Source of the DNA: Burkholderiales bacterium
GTDB lineage: Bacteria; Pseudomonadota; Gammaproteobacteria; Burkholderiales; Burkholderiaceae_C
Direction of reading: 5' to 3'
Assembly: GCA_017302655.1 (NCBI GenBank)
Contig: JAFLDE010000016.1
Span: 1 to 64,000, forward strand
DNA: 64,000 bases
Numbering within the stretch: the stretch's first letter is position 1; the number at the start of each line of letters is the position of its first letter. The position numbers and the translations under genes are program-made. Under the pieces are notes generated by a model. The model was not told the DNA's origin, did not search any database, and was given only the letters and a program-made list of their open reading frames with translations. Positions 33,940 through 43,184 of this stretch are shown piece after piece.

Positions 33940-34886
33940 GGCATTACCTGCAGTTCAAGGACCTCTCGCGCGACGAGTACGCCTACCTGTTCCAGCGCAC
34001 CGCGCTCATCAAGCGCCGGTTCAAGAACTACGAGAAGTACCAGCCTCTGCAGGACCGCACGCTGGCCATGATCTTTGAGAAGGCCAGCACGCGCACGCGC
34101 GTCAGCTTCGAGGCCGGCATGTACCAGATGGGCGGCGCCGTGGTGCACCTGACCACGGGCGACAGCCAACTCGGTCGCGCCGAGCCCATCGAGGACAGCG
34201 CACGCGTCATCAGCCGCATGGTCGACTTGGTGATGATCCGCACCTTCGAGCACGAGAAGATCGAGCGTTTCGCCTCGCACTCGCGGGTGCCGGTCATCAA
34301 CGGCCTCACCAACGAGTTTCACCCCTGCCAGATCGTGGCCGACCTCTTCACCTGGCTGGAGAACCGTGCCATGGGCGCCCACGATGTGGTCAATCTGGAC
34401 GCGCTGCGTGGCCGCGTGGTGGCATGGGTGGGCGACGGCAACAACATGGCCAACACCTGGCTGCAGGCGGCCGAACTGCTCGGCTTCACGGTGCACATCA
34501 GCACCCCCAGCGGCTACGAAGTGAATCCGCAGGTGGCCGGCGTGCAGGGCGCCTGCTACCGCGTCTTCGACGACCCGCTGGAAGCCTGCCGTGGCGCCGA
34601 CCTGGTGACCACCGACGTCTGGACCAGCATGGGCTACGAAGCCGAGAACGAGGCGCGGAGGCAAGCCTTTGCCCGCTGGTGCGTGTCCCCAGCGATGATG
34701 GCCGTCGCGCGCCCGGACGCCCTCTTCATGCACTGCCTGCCCGCGCACCGCGGCGAAGAAGTGGCGGCCGAGGTCATCGACGGCCCGCAGTCCGTGGTCT
34801 GGGACGAAGCAGAGAACCGCATGCATGTGCAAAAGGCACTCATGGAGTGGCTTTTGCTGGGCAAGGTCGGCGGTAAGCCGGCCTAG
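33936..34886 (+). CDS. argF: Ornithine carbamoyltransferase
   Basis: The enzyme makes citrulline from ornithine and carbamoyl phosphate. Visible signatures are the carbamoyl-phosphate site EKASTRTRVSFE, FHPCQIVADL, the ornithine-binding DVWTSMGYE, and the catalytic HCLPAHRGEE. The C-terminus ends MEWLLLGKVGGKPA. It overlaps argD by four bases. The last ~75 coding bases and the stop region are duplicated about 114 bp downstream in a copy that is interrupted by a palindromic insert. Confidence 0.97.
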   Translation: MRHYLQFKDLSRDEYAYLFQRTALIKRRFKNYEKYQPLQDRTLAMIFEKASTRTRVSFEAGMYQMGGAVVHLTTGDSQLGRAEPIEDSARVISRMVDLVMIRTFEHEKIERFASHSRVPVINGLTNEFHPCQIVADLFTWLENRAMGAHDVVNLDALRGRVVAWVGDGNNMANTWLQAAELLGFTVHISTPSGYEVNPQVAGVQGACYRVFDDPLEACRGADLVTTDVWTSMGYEAENEARRQAFARWCVSPAMMAVARPDALFMHCLPAHRGEEVAAEVIDGPQSVVWDEAENRMHVQKALMEWLLLGKVGGKPA

Positions 34887-35090
34887 CCCGGAGCGCGCAG
34901 CGCTCGCATGCGGCTCCGGCGCAGCCAGAACCGCATGCACGTGCAAAAGGCTGAGCCCGGACACAGGCCGTCCTGAGGACAGCCTGTGCCTGGCGAAGGG
35001 CCGGGCGTCCCTGCCCGGCGCGGCCCGCAAGGCCTCATGGAGTGGTTTCTGCTGGGCCAAGTTGGCGGCTAGCCGGACTGGCCCGAAGCG
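34813..35090. repeat. Duplicated argF 3' end interrupted by an 82-bp palindromic insert
   Basis: The end of argF and its immediate downstream sequence (about 34813-34898) recur at 34927-35090 with scattered substitutions, start to start 114 bp. The copy is split by an 82-bp insert at 34952-35033 flanked by the direct repeat AAGGC (34947-34951 and 35029-35033), as expected for a 5-bp target duplication. The insert is almost entirely palindromic: CACAGGC/GCCTGTG enclosing GTCC/GGAC, then CCGGGC-GTCCCT-GCCCGG. Between original and copy is another inverted repeat, CCGGAGC/GCTCCGG (34888-34919). The copy is not translated with argF, because the true TAG precedes it. Confidence 0.85.
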
Positions 35091-35094
35091 CCCG

Positions 35095-35775
35095 TCAGTA
35101 ACCGGGAATCTTCAGCTCCTCGCTGGCCTTCTTCGGCTTGCGGGGCACCACCTGCGTGGCCAGGCGCTGCGCCGGCAGGCCGTCGGTCACGTTCAGCGCC
35201 TGCTGCGGGGTCTCGATCAACTCGTCGGCATGCCAGACACGCAGCCGCGCCGCGCCGTTCGGCACACCGGCCAAGCGCACCCGGCCCTCGGCATCGCTGA
35301 CTGCGGCCCAGGGCGAATCGGTGACGTAGAGGTAAGCGCGCATCGAACCATGCAGATGGCAGCCGAGCATCTGCGGTCCGGTCTGCGTGAAAGACTGTTC
35401 GGCACTGGACGGTGCCTTGCCCGGCGCCCGCCCGGCTAGGCGGAACGAGTAGCCCCTGCTCGCGTCGACATACACGCCACCGGGGCCGACCTGCCCCCCG
35501 CGCACATGGTGATCCCAGCGATCCAGATTGGTGAAGCGGACCTTGGTGCTGAGGTGCGCCACCGCCATCTCGGGCTGGAACTTCATCTTCTCCTGGCTGA
35601 TCACCAACTCAGCCGGCGGCGCAGGGCGCGCGCCCGGGCTGCTGGTCTCCAGCACGACCACGGCGCCCGCCAGCGGCTTGCCATCTCGGTCAAGCACCTG
35701 AACGTCCACGTCGGCTGCCTGGGCGCCGGCAGCCATCAGCAAGGTCAGGGGAAGAAGACGAAGCGAGAGCAGCAT
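35095..35775 (-). CDS. Exported cupredoxin-like protein (methylamine-utilisation/plastocyanin type)
   Basis: The 226-residue precursor has a signal peptide (MLLSLRLLPLTLLMAAGAQA). Candidate type 1 copper ligands are visible: a histidine in RWDHHVRGG and the C-x2-H-x2-M cluster in MLGCHLHGSM, near residues 95 and 145. A carboxypeptidase-regulatory-like beta domain follows (SDAEGRVRLAGVPNGAARLR). It is likely a periplasmic electron carrier or copper-binding protein. The ATG at 35775 is preceded by AGGAG. It is the last gene of a leftward run with the TPR lipoprotein, 29 bp away, and the pullulanase. Confidence 0.82.
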   Translation of the reverse strand: MLLSLRLLPLTLLMAAGAQAADVDVQVLDRDGKPLAGAVVVLETSSPGARPAPPAELVISQEKMKFQPEMAVAHLSTKVRFTNLDRWDHHVRGGQVGPGGVYVDASRGYSFRLAGRAPGKAPSSAEQSFTQTGPQMLGCHLHGSMRAYLYVTDSPWAAVSDAEGRVRLAGVPNGAARLRVWHADELIETPQQALNVTDGLPAQRLATQVVPRKPKKASEELKIPGY

Positions 35776-35804
35776 GCAGGGCTCCTGGACGAGGGGCGCT
35801 GATG

Positions 35805-36941
35805 CTAGCTGGCGCGGCGCAGCGCGCGCAGCTTGGCTTGGTAACGATCGCGCAACGCGGTGCTCGGTGCCTGCTCGGCGGCCTGTTCGAGGTGGTCCCG
35901 CGCTTGCCGCAGGTGGCCAAGCTCGAAATGCGCCCGCGCGAGCAGGAAATGCGCGCCATGGAAGTCCGGCGCCAGTCGCAGTTGCCGCTCGAAAGCTTGC
36001 AAGGCAGCATCCCAACGTCCCTCGCTCGCGAGCAGCAGGCCGCGCTCCAGGTTCTCGAAAGGCGCGGGCGGAAGTCGGGCTTCCAACTCGCGCGCCTCGC
36101 CATCACGACCCAGGCTGCGCAGCACGGTGACCAGGTTCGCCGCGCCATGCCGGTTGTCAGGGTCAGCGGCCATCAGGGCGCGCAAGGTGCGTTCGGCCAG
36201 CGGCAACTCGCCGGCCCGGCGGTAGAGCACCGCCAGGGTGTTCAAGGCGTTGAGGTAGTCGGGGTCGGCGCGCAGGGCGGCACGCAGCGCAGCGTAGGAC
36301 TGACGCAGGTCGCCCTTCTCCATCCACTCAACCGCGCGGTTGTTGAAGAACATCGCGATCAGCGTCGATTCTTCCAGGGGGCGGACGCGCATCAGGCGTG
36401 TGTCCTGAACAGGCTGGAAATCGACGATGAGCTGACCCAGCTCAGTGGCATTCCAGGAGCGGATGCCCATGCCAAGCCGCAGGTTCACGTGGCCATTGAG
36501 CATCACGAATTGGTCGGAGCGCGTCCAGATGTCGGGCACGTTCACCAATTGGTAGCCGACCGACAGACCCATCTCCCGCGCCATCGCCGCCGTCATCAGC
36601 ACCAGCGAAAGGCAGTTGCCCCGTCGTGCAGCGAAGGCCTCCGAAGCCGTGCGGGTGAGACTGGCGTCGTAGTCCAGGATCAGGTGCCCGCCTTCGTTCA
36701 GCGCATGGAACAGACCTTCCTGGGCCCCATGCTTGCGCACCGCCTGTCGCAACTCGTTGTCCATGAAGCGTCGCATCTCCGGGCTGAGCGCAAACAAGGG
36801 CTCCACCGATGGCAGCTGCGGGTTCCCAAAGCGCTCATCGGCCAGCAGGGCGTTGGTCTGCGGTGCCACCATGGGGCGGTGCGCGCAGGCCCCCAGCAGC
36901 AGCGCCAATGCCAGCACGGCAGCAATGCGAATCCACGGCAT
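35805..36941 (-). CDS. Lipoprotein with transglutaminase-like domain and TPR repeats
   Basis: The 378-residue protein has a lipobox (LALALLLGAC, cysteine at 19). A transglutaminase-like triad is visible in order: Cys in ARRGNCLSLVLMTAAMAREM, His in LNGHVNLRLG, Asp in LIVDFQPV. About three or four TPR units follow (RQSYAALRAALRADPDYLNA, LAERTLRALMAADPDNRHGA, AALQAFERQLRLAPDFHGAH). It is probably anchored in the outer membrane, perhaps a peptidase or scaffold. It sits 55 bp after the pullulanase gene and 29 bp before the cupredoxin-like gene. Confidence 0.85.
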   Translation of the reverse strand: MPWIRIAAVLALALLLGACAHRPMVAPQTNALLADERFGNPQLPSVEPLFALSPEMRRFMDNELRQAVRKHGAQEGLFHALNEGGHLILDYDASLTRTASEAFAARRGNCLSLVLMTAAMAREMGLSVGYQLVNVPDIWTRSDQFVMLNGHVNLRLGMGIRSWNATELGQLIVDFQPVQDTRLMRVRPLEESTLIAMFFNNRAVEWMEKGDLRQSYAALRAALRADPDYLNALNTLAVLYRRAGELPLAERTLRALMAADPDNRHGAANLVTVLRSLGRDGEARELEARLPPAPFENLERGLLLASEGRWDAALQAFERQLRLAPDFHGAHFLLARAHFELGHLRQARDHLEQAAEQAPSTALRDRYQAKLRALRRAS

Positions 36942-36996
36942 GATGACCTCCTAGCCCAGGCCCCAGGAAGTGGGCCGTCGTGCTGCGGAGCTTAGT

Positions 36997-39708
36997 TCAG
37001 CGCACGTACACCGCAACACTGCGGGAAGGCATGGTGAGCTGACCACCGCGCCAACGCGCCTCACGGGCGATGCGCGGGTCGCCCGCACCTGGCCGCGCCA
37101 GTTGTGGGTGCAGGCGCCAACCCTGGGTCGCGAGTTGCGGCAGCGCCAGTTGGCGCGACTGCGCTGCTCCGTTGAGCACCAGCAACAGGCCACGGGCGCC
37201 CGCGCCGGACCATCCTTCGCCATCCAGTTCGGCCACGATCAGCGCCGGATCCTGCTGCGGGCCGGTGTTGTGCAAGCGCAGGCGCTTCTGCACTTCCTCC
37301 GCCGAGCCCAGGCGGAACAGGCTGGAGCCATCACGGATGCGCAGCAGGTCCAGGAAGGCACGTCGCGCTTGCTCGATCTGCGCGCTGCTCGGCTTGGCAT
37401 GCGCCAGGCGCAGCAAGGGCTTGAGAGCTTCGAAGTCGCGGCCGTTGTCGGTCGCCGGGGGCAGACCGGCGGCGAAGCCGTTGTCGCGAAGGGTCGGGTC
37501 GTAGCGGTTGAACCAATCGCCGCTGTCGTAGCTGTTGCGGTCCAAGCTCTTGCTGCGCAGCAACTCCTGCCCCGCGTGGATGTAGGCCACGCCCTGACTG
37601 AACAGCACGGCGGCGCCGGCCACCGTCTGGGCCTGCAGGCGCTCCAGCGCGGTGCTGCTGGCGGGCATCTTCAGCACGTTGGCGTCGAAGAGGGTGTGGT
37701 TGTCGTGGTTCTCCACATAGGCCACTGCCTCCCCGGGCTGGGCCGCATAGCCGGCCCCGCCACCGCCGTAGGGCAGCTCGGCGCCGCGCCGCAACTGGCC
37801 ATCGGCCTGCACGAAGCGGTAGTCCCGCAAGGTGCCGGCCAGGCCCAGACGGATCTGGTCGGCCGCTTGCAGCTGCTGTGCACGGTTGCCGCTTTCCAGC
37901 AGGCCGTTGCTCCAGCCCTTGGCGGCCATCAGCTCGGCCACGCTGCCGAAACTGCCGCCGCGCAAGGCATCGCGCGCGCGGTCGCTGAAGGTGCCGATGC
38001 CATCCCCCGCCAGCTCGGTCTGGATGGCCTGACGGAAGCGTGCGCCGTTGGCCACCTCGCCAAAGTTCCAGCCCTCACCGATGAACAGGATGTCGCGGCC
38101 TAGCTCCTTTTTTAGCCGCGCCTGCATGGCCAGCATGGCCGCGCGCGGCTGGTGGCCCATCAGGTCGAAGCGGAAAGAGTCGAGCGCGTAATGCCGGGCC
38201 CAAAGCAGCACGGAGTCGCTCATCAACTTGTCCATCATGGCGTGCTCGGTGGCGGTGTTGTCGCAGCAGGTGCTGCGCTCCACCACGCCTTCGCCGTTCA
38301 GGCGCTGGTAGTAGCCGGGCACCACGCGGTCGAGCACCGACTTGGCCGCCTGCCCGGCATGGCTGGTGTGGTTGTAGACCACGTCCATGCCCACGCGCAG
38401 GCCGGCGCGGTGCAGGCCCATCACCATCTGGCGGAACTCGCGCACCCGCGCGGCCGGGTCCATGGCGCTGCTGGCGAAGCTGCCCTCGGGGGCGTTGAAG
38501 TGCTGCGGGTCGTAGCCCCAGTTGAAGCAGTCCTGGCCGGCCACCTTCATCACTGCCGCTTGCTGCGCGTCGCTGTCGGGCGCCGCGCGTGGCACGTCGG
38601 GGGACACACAGCCCTGCTCAGGCACGGTGCTCAGGTCGAAGGGCGGCAGCAGGTGCAGATCGGTCACCCCGGCCCGCGCCAGTTCGCGCAGGTGGCGCAT
38701 GCCGGCGCTCTGCGGCACGGTGAAAGCGCCGTACTTGCCTCGCAGCGCCCTGGGGACCGCCGGGTCCTGCAGGGAAAAGTCGCGCACGTGCAGTTCGTAC
38801 ACCACCATCTCATGCAGGCGCAGTCCGGCGCGCGGGCGTGGGTGCTGCGCCGCCTGCGACCAGCCGGAAGGCTTGAGCGAGGCGTCGTCCAGATCGAGCA
38901 GCGCGCTGCGCTGGCTGTTGGCGTTCAGACTGACCGAGTACGGGTCGGTCACGCGCTGGCGCACCCAACCCTGACCGGGCACCTGAACTTCCACCAAGTA
39001 GGTGTAGAGCCAGCCGCGCAGGTCGTCAGGCTGCTGCCAGTGCCAGCTGCCGCTGGCTGCCTCCCAACGTGCCGCCACGCGGCGCGCCGGCGCGGCCTCA
39101 GGCGCTGGATACAGGCAAACCTCGACACGCCGCGCCGTGGGTGCCCATACGCGTCCGCTGCTGCCACCCCGTCCGACTTGCGGTCCCATCGCCAGGGGCC
39201 ACGCGGCGCCGGCGAACAACGCGTCCAGCGCGCCGGGGTGCTGCAGGCGGGTGTGCGCCAGCAGCGCGCCGGTGGCCGGGTCCAGGGAGGCGAGCACCCA
39301 ACCCTCGCGCAGCGCCTGCACCAGGGCTTCACGCGTGGGCGTCTGGCTGAAGCCCAGCAACGCGCCCGCCGGCACGAATTTCCAGCGTTCGGCCGACGCA
39401 GGGGCCAGCGGTGCAGCCGGCTGCAGCGCCCAGCCGGTTTGCACCGGCGCCTCTCCCACCTTCAGGGCTTGCGGGGGCAGCAGCCGGTAGCGGCCGTTGG
39501 CCGGTTGACCCGGCCAAAGCAGGCGTTCCGCATCCAGCCAGTAAGCGCGCGCCGGCAACTCGCCCAGCAGGCTGCCCTCCAGGGGCTGGGCAAAGGGGCT
39601 GCGCGCCTCGTCACAGGCCGCCAGGTCGTCAGCGGCGGCCCAGACCGGCCCACCCCATACGGCCAGCAGCGCGCCCGCCACCCACAAGAGCTTGGAATCC
39701 TGGTGCAT
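36997..39708 (-). CDS. Exported pullulanase-type alpha-1,6-glucosidase
   Basis: The 903-residue GH13 enzyme hydrolyses alpha-1,6 branch links in pullulan and limit dextrins. It has a signal peptide ([19 protein letters not shown]), an N-terminal carbohydrate-type and CBM48-like beta region ([19 protein letters not shown]), then the catalytic barrel. The triad is D515 (FRFDLMGH), E545 (FIGEGWNF) and D669 ([10 protein letters not shown]); the pullulanase marker region YNHTSHAG is present and calcium-site residues are expected nearby. A DUF3372-like C-terminal domain follows. It is divergent from two alpha-amylases, so the three probably form one starch-degrading unit under shared control. Confidence 0.93.
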   Translation of the reverse strand: MHQDSKLLWVAGALLAVWGGPVWAAADDLAACDEARSPFAQPLEGSLLGELPARAYWLDAERLLWPGQPANGRYRLLPPQALKVGEAPVQTGWALQPAAPLAPASAERWKFVPAGALLGFSQTPTREALVQALREGWVLASLDPATGALLAHTRLQHPGALDALFAGAAWPLAMGPQVGRGGSSGRVWAPTARRVEVCLYPAPEAAPARRVAARWEAASGSWHWQQPDDLRGWLYTYLVEVQVPGQGWVRQRVTDPYSVSLNANSQRSALLDLDDASLKPSGWSQAAQHPRPRAGLRLHEMVVYELHVRDFSLQDPAVPRALRGKYGAFTVPQSAGMRHLRELARAGVTDLHLLPPFDLSTVPEQGCVSPDVPRAAPDSDAQQAAVMKVAGQDCFNWGYDPQHFNAPEGSFASSAMDPAARVREFRQMVMGLHRAGLRVGMDVVYNHTSHAGQAAKSVLDRVVPGYYQRLNGEGVVERSTCCDNTATEHAMMDKLMSDSVLLWARHYALDSFRFDLMGHQPRAAMLAMQARLKKELGRDILFIGEGWNFGEVANGARFRQAIQTELAGDGIGTFSDRARDALRGGSFGSVAELMAAKGWSNGLLESGNRAQQLQAADQIRLGLAGTLRDYRFVQADGQLRRGAELPYGGGGAGYAAQPGEAVAYVENHDNHTLFDANVLKMPASSTALERLQAQTVAGAAVLFSQGVAYIHAGQELLRSKSLDRNSYDSGDWFNRYDPTLRDNGFAAGLPPATDNGRDFEALKPLLRLAHAKPSSAQIEQARRAFLDLLRIRDGSSLFRLGSAEEVQKRLRLHNTGPQQDPALIVAELDGEGWSGAGARGLLLVLNGAAQSRQLALPQLATQGWRLHPQLARPGAGDPRIAREARWRGGQLTMPSRSVAVYVR

Positions 39709-39732
39709 CGCCGACCTCGTTCAAGTTGAAGC

Positions 39733-39842
39733 AAAACTACATGATGCCCTCGGCCAGGCACCGGGGTAATCCTGACTTTCCTCAACCACCTGAATTGAGA
39801 GACATTGCCAACCACTGCAACTCAAATGTAGTTTTACGACAT
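39733..39842. promoter_or_regulatory. Inverted half-sites in the pullulanase/amylase divergent region
   Basis: AAAACTACAT at 39733-39742 and ATGTAGTTTT at 39826-39835 are exact inverted copies 83 bp apart, one beside each start. The right one extends to the pseudo-palindrome ATGTAGTTTTACGACAT (39826-39842; ATGTnGTnnnACnACAT), a form typical of LacI-type sugar repressors, immediately before the amylase start. The left one is a half-site only. Two sites in opposite orientation could support repression of both genes. The cognate regulator is not in the window. Confidence 0.55.
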
Positions 39843-39843
39843 C

Positions 39844-41484
39844 GTGCCGGAACTAACGCTCAGCGGGCTGATGCTCGTCTGCGCCCTCGCCCTGGCGGCG
39901 TGCGGCGGTGGTGGTGGCTCCGGCCCGCCCGCATCAGCTCCCGCGCCTCCTGCCCCGGCCCCAGCGTCCATCTCGCTACCGGACGCAGGACCGGTGGCGC
40001 GCAGCGATCCTGGCTCGCCTCTGGGCGCCGAATGGATGCATGGCGCCTTCATGCAGATTTTTGTGCGCAGCTACCAGGACAGCGACGGCGACGGCCACGG
40101 CGACCTGCGCGGCCTCATCCAGCGACTGGACTATCTGCAGCAACTGGGCGTTAGGGGCCTCTGGCTGCTGCCGGTGGCGCGCAGCCAGGACGGCGACCAT
40201 GGCTACGCAGTCTCCCAATACCGCGACATCGAAGCCGGCTACGGCTCCCTGGCCGACCTGGACGAGTTGCTGCGCCAGGCTCACGCGCGCGGTATCGGCG
40301 TGGTGCTGGACTATGTGGTGAACCATGCCGCCGCCCAGCACCCGGCCTTCCAGGCCGCACGCGCCGACGCGGCCAGCGCCACGCGCAACTGGTTTGTCTG
40401 GCAGGCACAAGCACCGAATGGCTGGAACGTGTTCGGCGGCAACCCCTGGCGAAACAGCCCAAGCGGCGCCTACTACGCCCCGTTCTGGGACCAGATGCCG
40501 GACTGGAACCTGCGCGACAGCGAGGTGCAGGCCTTCCACCGCCACAACCTGCGTTTCTGGCTGAACCGGGGCGTGGACGGTTTCCGCTTCGACGCGGTGG
40601 GCATGCTGTTCGAGAACGGCCCCTCGCAATGGGAAGACCAGCCCGAGAATTTCAGCTTCCTGCGCGAGCAGGTGGTGCCGGAGCTGGCCGCCTTCGCGAA
40701 CCGCTTCATGGTCTGCGAGGGCCCGACCCAGCCCCTGGCCTTCGCCGCCGCGTGCGGTCGCGCCTTCGCGTTCGGCACGCAAGCGGCGCTGCTGGCCGCC
40801 GCACGCGGGCAGAACTTGGCGGCGCTGGCAACGCTGCAGCCTGGCGCATCGCTCAGCCCTTTCCTGTCCAACCACGACAGCTTTGCCGGCGACCGCCCCT
40901 GGCAGCAACTCGCGGGCAACCTCGCACAGCTCAAACTGGCCGCCGGTCTGCTGCTGCTGCGCGAGGGCACGCCCTTCATCTACTACGGCGAAGAGATCGG
41001 CATGGGCCACGGCGCCGGACTGAGCGGCGACGCCCGCCTGCGCAGCCCCATGAGCTGGACGGCGGACAACCGCGGCGCGGAGGGCTTCTCCACCGCCGCG
41101 CCCTACCGCGCCTTGGCGCAGAACGTCGCGGCGCAGAACGTTGCAGCGCAACAGTCCGACCCGCAATCACTGCTGAATCACTACCGGGCGCTGCTGACCT
41201 TGCGCAACGCCCACTCGGCGCTCAGCCGCGGCAGCACGCACGATCAGCGCGCAATCGGCACCCTGTTTCACTTCCGCCGCGAACGGGGCGACGACCGCCT
41301 TTGGGTGCTCTATCACACCGGCCCAAGCAGGCTAAGCAGCGCAAGCATCGAAAGCCTGCCTTCTGGAGCGCGCCTGCAACGCCTGTTTGGTGGGGGCACG
41401 GACACTGCCACCGCTGACGCCCAAGGGCGCATCCAACTCGACCTGCCTGCCCAGTCCATCCACGTCTACCGCCTGCTGCCATGA
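39844..41484 (+). CDS. Alpha-amylase family lipoprotein (GH13)
   Basis: The 546-residue protein has a lipobox (LALAACGGGG, cysteine near 20) followed by a Gly/Pro/Ala linker, then a GH13 catalytic barrel. The triad is D250 (GFRFDAVGM), E292 (MVCEGPTQP) and D345 (LSNHDSFAG); the first conserved region is LDYVVNHAA and a late one is IYYGEEIGMG. It is probably a surface or periplasmic enzyme taking up maltooligosaccharides, or an oligo-1,6-glucosidase-like activity. The start is uncertain: GTG 39844 or ATG 39871, since an in-frame TAG lies at 39829. It overlaps the second amylase by four bases. Confidence 0.88.
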   Translation: MPELTLSGLMLVCALALAACGGGGGSGPPASAPAPPAPAPASISLPDAGPVARSDPGSPLGAEWMHGAFMQIFVRSYQDSDGDGHGDLRGLIQRLDYLQQLGVRGLWLLPVARSQDGDHGYAVSQYRDIEAGYGSLADLDELLRQAHARGIGVVLDYVVNHAAAQHPAFQAARADAASATRNWFVWQAQAPNGWNVFGGNPWRNSPSGAYYAPFWDQMPDWNLRDSEVQAFHRHNLRFWLNRGVDGFRFDAVGMLFENGPSQWEDQPENFSFLREQVVPELAAFANRFMVCEGPTQPLAFAAACGRAFAFGTQAALLAAARGQNLAALATLQPGASLSPFLSNHDSFAGDRPWQQLAGNLAQLKLAAGLLLLREGTPFIYYGEEIGMGHGAGLSGDARLRSPMSWTADNRGAEGFSTAAPYRALAQNVAAQNVAAQQSDPQSLLNHYRALLTLRNAHSALSRGSTHDQRAIGTLFHFRRERGDDRLWVLYHTGPSRLSSASIESLPSGARLQRLFGGGTDTATADAQGRIQLDLPAQSIHVYRLLP

Positions 41485-43157
41485 AGCGATTCGCCTTCTC
41501 TCTCGCCCCCACACTGGCCCTGTTAGCCCTGCTCGCTCCCGCAGCGCACACGGCTCCCCTGCCCCCGGTGCGCGACGTTGGCCCCGTGGCCGCCAAGCCA
41601 GTGAAGAACTCGCTGCCCGAGGGCTGGCAGCGCGGTCCCTTCATGGAGATCTTCGTGCGCGCCTACCAGGACAGCGACGGCGACGGCCACGGCGATCTGC
41701 GCGGTCTCATCCAGCGGCTGGATCACCTGAAGGAGCTCGGCGTCACCGGCATCTGGCTGATGCCGGTGCAGCAAAGCCAGGATCGCGATCACGGTTATGC
41801 CACGCGCGACTACCGAGCGATCGAGCGCGACTACGGCACCCTGGCCGACTTCGACGCTCTGCTCAAGGCCGCCCATGCGCGGGGCATCGGCGTCATCATT
41901 GATTACGTGGTGAACCACGGCGCCTGGACGCACCCGACCTTCCTCCACGCCAAGTCGAGCCCCAAGAGCCGCTACCGCGACTGGTACCTGTGGGCCGAGG
42001 GGCAGCCGCCCGGCTGGAGCATCTGGGACAAGCACCCCTGGTACCCGCTCGCGTACGAATGCCCCCAAGCTCAGGCTGCGCCTGAGCCGCCCCCCGAGGG
42101 GGTCAAGAAGCCTCGGGGCGGCCCTTCGGCTTCTTGCGCACCCTGGACCTTCAAGGGCGAGCTCAAGGACCTGCCCAAAGGAGAGGGCACGCACTACTAC
42201 GGCACCTTCGGGCCCCACATGCCCGACTTCAATCTGCGCCGTGCCGAGGTCTTCGACTGGCATCTGGACAACCTGCGCTTCTGGCTGAACCGCGGCCTCA
42301 ACGGCTTCCGACTCGACGCCGTGCCCCACTTGGTGGAGACCAGCGCCAAGGACTGGAACGACCAGCCCATCAGCCGCCGCCTGACCCGCCGCCTGGTCGA
42401 CCAGATCGAGGCCTACCCCCGGACCTACACGGTGTGCGAAGCCACGGCCGAGCCCGTGGCCTGGGCCTCGCCCGAGGTCTGCGGTTCGGCCTTCGCCTTC
42501 GGCCTGGAAGGCGCGGTGATGGACGCCGTGAAAGGCGAGAAGCGGGACGCGGTGCAACGCGTCGCCGACTTCTTCAAGACCCGCCCACTGCACATGGCCA
42601 CCATGCTGGCCAACCACGACATCTTTGCCGGCCATCGCATCTGGGATCAGGTGAAGGGCGACGAAGCGCGCTACCGCCTGGCGGCAGCGAGCCTGCTGCT
42701 GCTGCCCGGCACGCCCTTCCTCTACTACGGCGAGGAAATTGGGCAAGGCGGACTCACCCAGCTCAAAGGCGATTTCCCCATCCGCGGCCCGATGAGCTGG
42801 ACGGCCGCCGGCGGCTTCAGCCGGGGCACGCCCTTCCGGCCCGTCAGTCCCAACGCTGCCACCCACAACGCGGACGCTCAGCGCGCCCAGCCCGGGTCGC
42901 TGTTCCACCACTATCGGCAGCTGATCGCGCTGCGCAAGGCGCAGCCCGCACTGCACGCCGGCAGCTACGACAACGTGCAGGTGCAGGGCAGCCTGCTCCG
43001 CTTCGAACGCGCCACCGCCACCCAGCGCCTTCGCGTGACCCTGAATTACGCCACCGAGCCGGCCACCGCCCCGCGCCAGGGCCGGTTGCTGTGGGTCACA
43101 CCGGGTGGCGAAGGCGAACACCTGCCGGCCTGGGGCGCTCGCGTCGAACAACTCTGA
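41481..43157 (+). CDS. Exported alpha-amylase family protein (GH13) carrying an in-frame palindromic insert
   Basis: The 558-residue paralogue of the preceding enzyme has a signal peptide (RFAFSLAPTLALLALLAPAA) and the GH13 triad D279 (GFRLDAVPH), E320 (TVCEATAEP) and D380 (LANHDIFAG). Between WYPLAYE and PWTFKGEL (residues ~194-219) lies a low-complexity Pro/Gly/Lys stretch encoded by a palindromic repeat; the paralogue lacks it. The reading frame is intact, so the insert would form an exposed loop in the B-domain region. It starts in the stop of the first amylase (ATGA) and is followed 27 bp on by an EamA-type gene. Confidence 0.88.
   Translation: MKRFAFSLAPTLALLALLAPAAHTAPLPPVRDVGPVAAKPVKNSLPEGWQRGPFMEIFVRAYQDSDGDGHGDLRGLIQRLDHLKELGVTGIWLMPVQQSQDRDHGYATRDYRAIERDYGTLADFDALLKAAHARGIGVIIDYVVNHGAWTHPTFLHAKSSPKSRYRDWYLWAEGQPPGWSIWDKHPWYPLAYECPQAQAAPEPPPEGVKKPRGGPSASCAPWTFKGELKDLPKGEGTHYYGTFGPHMPDFNLRRAEVFDWHLDNLRFWLNRGLNGFRLDAVPHLVETSAKDWNDQPISRRLTRRLVDQIEAYPRTYTVCEATAEPVAWASPEVCGSAFAFGLEGAVMDAVKGEKRDAVQRVADFFKTRPLHMATMLANHDIFAGHRIWDQVKGDEARYRLAAASLLLLPGTPFLYYGEEIGQGGLTQLKGDFPIRGPMSWTAAGGFSRGTPFRPVSPNAATHNADAQRAQPGSLFHHYRQLIALRKAQPALHAGSYDNVQVQGSLLRFERATATQRLRVTLNYATEPATAPRQGRLLWVTPGGEGEHLPAWGARVEQL
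42062..42136. repeat. Palindromic intergenic-type repeat lodged within the amylase coding sequence
   Basis: About 75 bp are nested inverted repeats: GCTCAGGC/GCCTGAGC (42069-42087), CCCCGAGG/CCTCGGGG (42092-42118) and CAAGAAGCC/GGCTTCTTG (42104-42136). Such CCCCCGAGGGGG modules normally lie between genes in Burkholderiales. Here the element is a whole number of codons in frame, encoding about 25 residues rich in Pro, Gly and Lys with a cysteine at each end. Confidence 0.8.
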
Positions 43158-43184
43158 TGCGCTGATGCGTTACCTTGCGCGCCC

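Noticed and set aside
34927-35090. The duplicated argF tail as a separate gene or functional C-terminal extension
   Set aside because: The genuine argF stop precedes it, the copy has its own stop and is interrupted by the palindromic insert.
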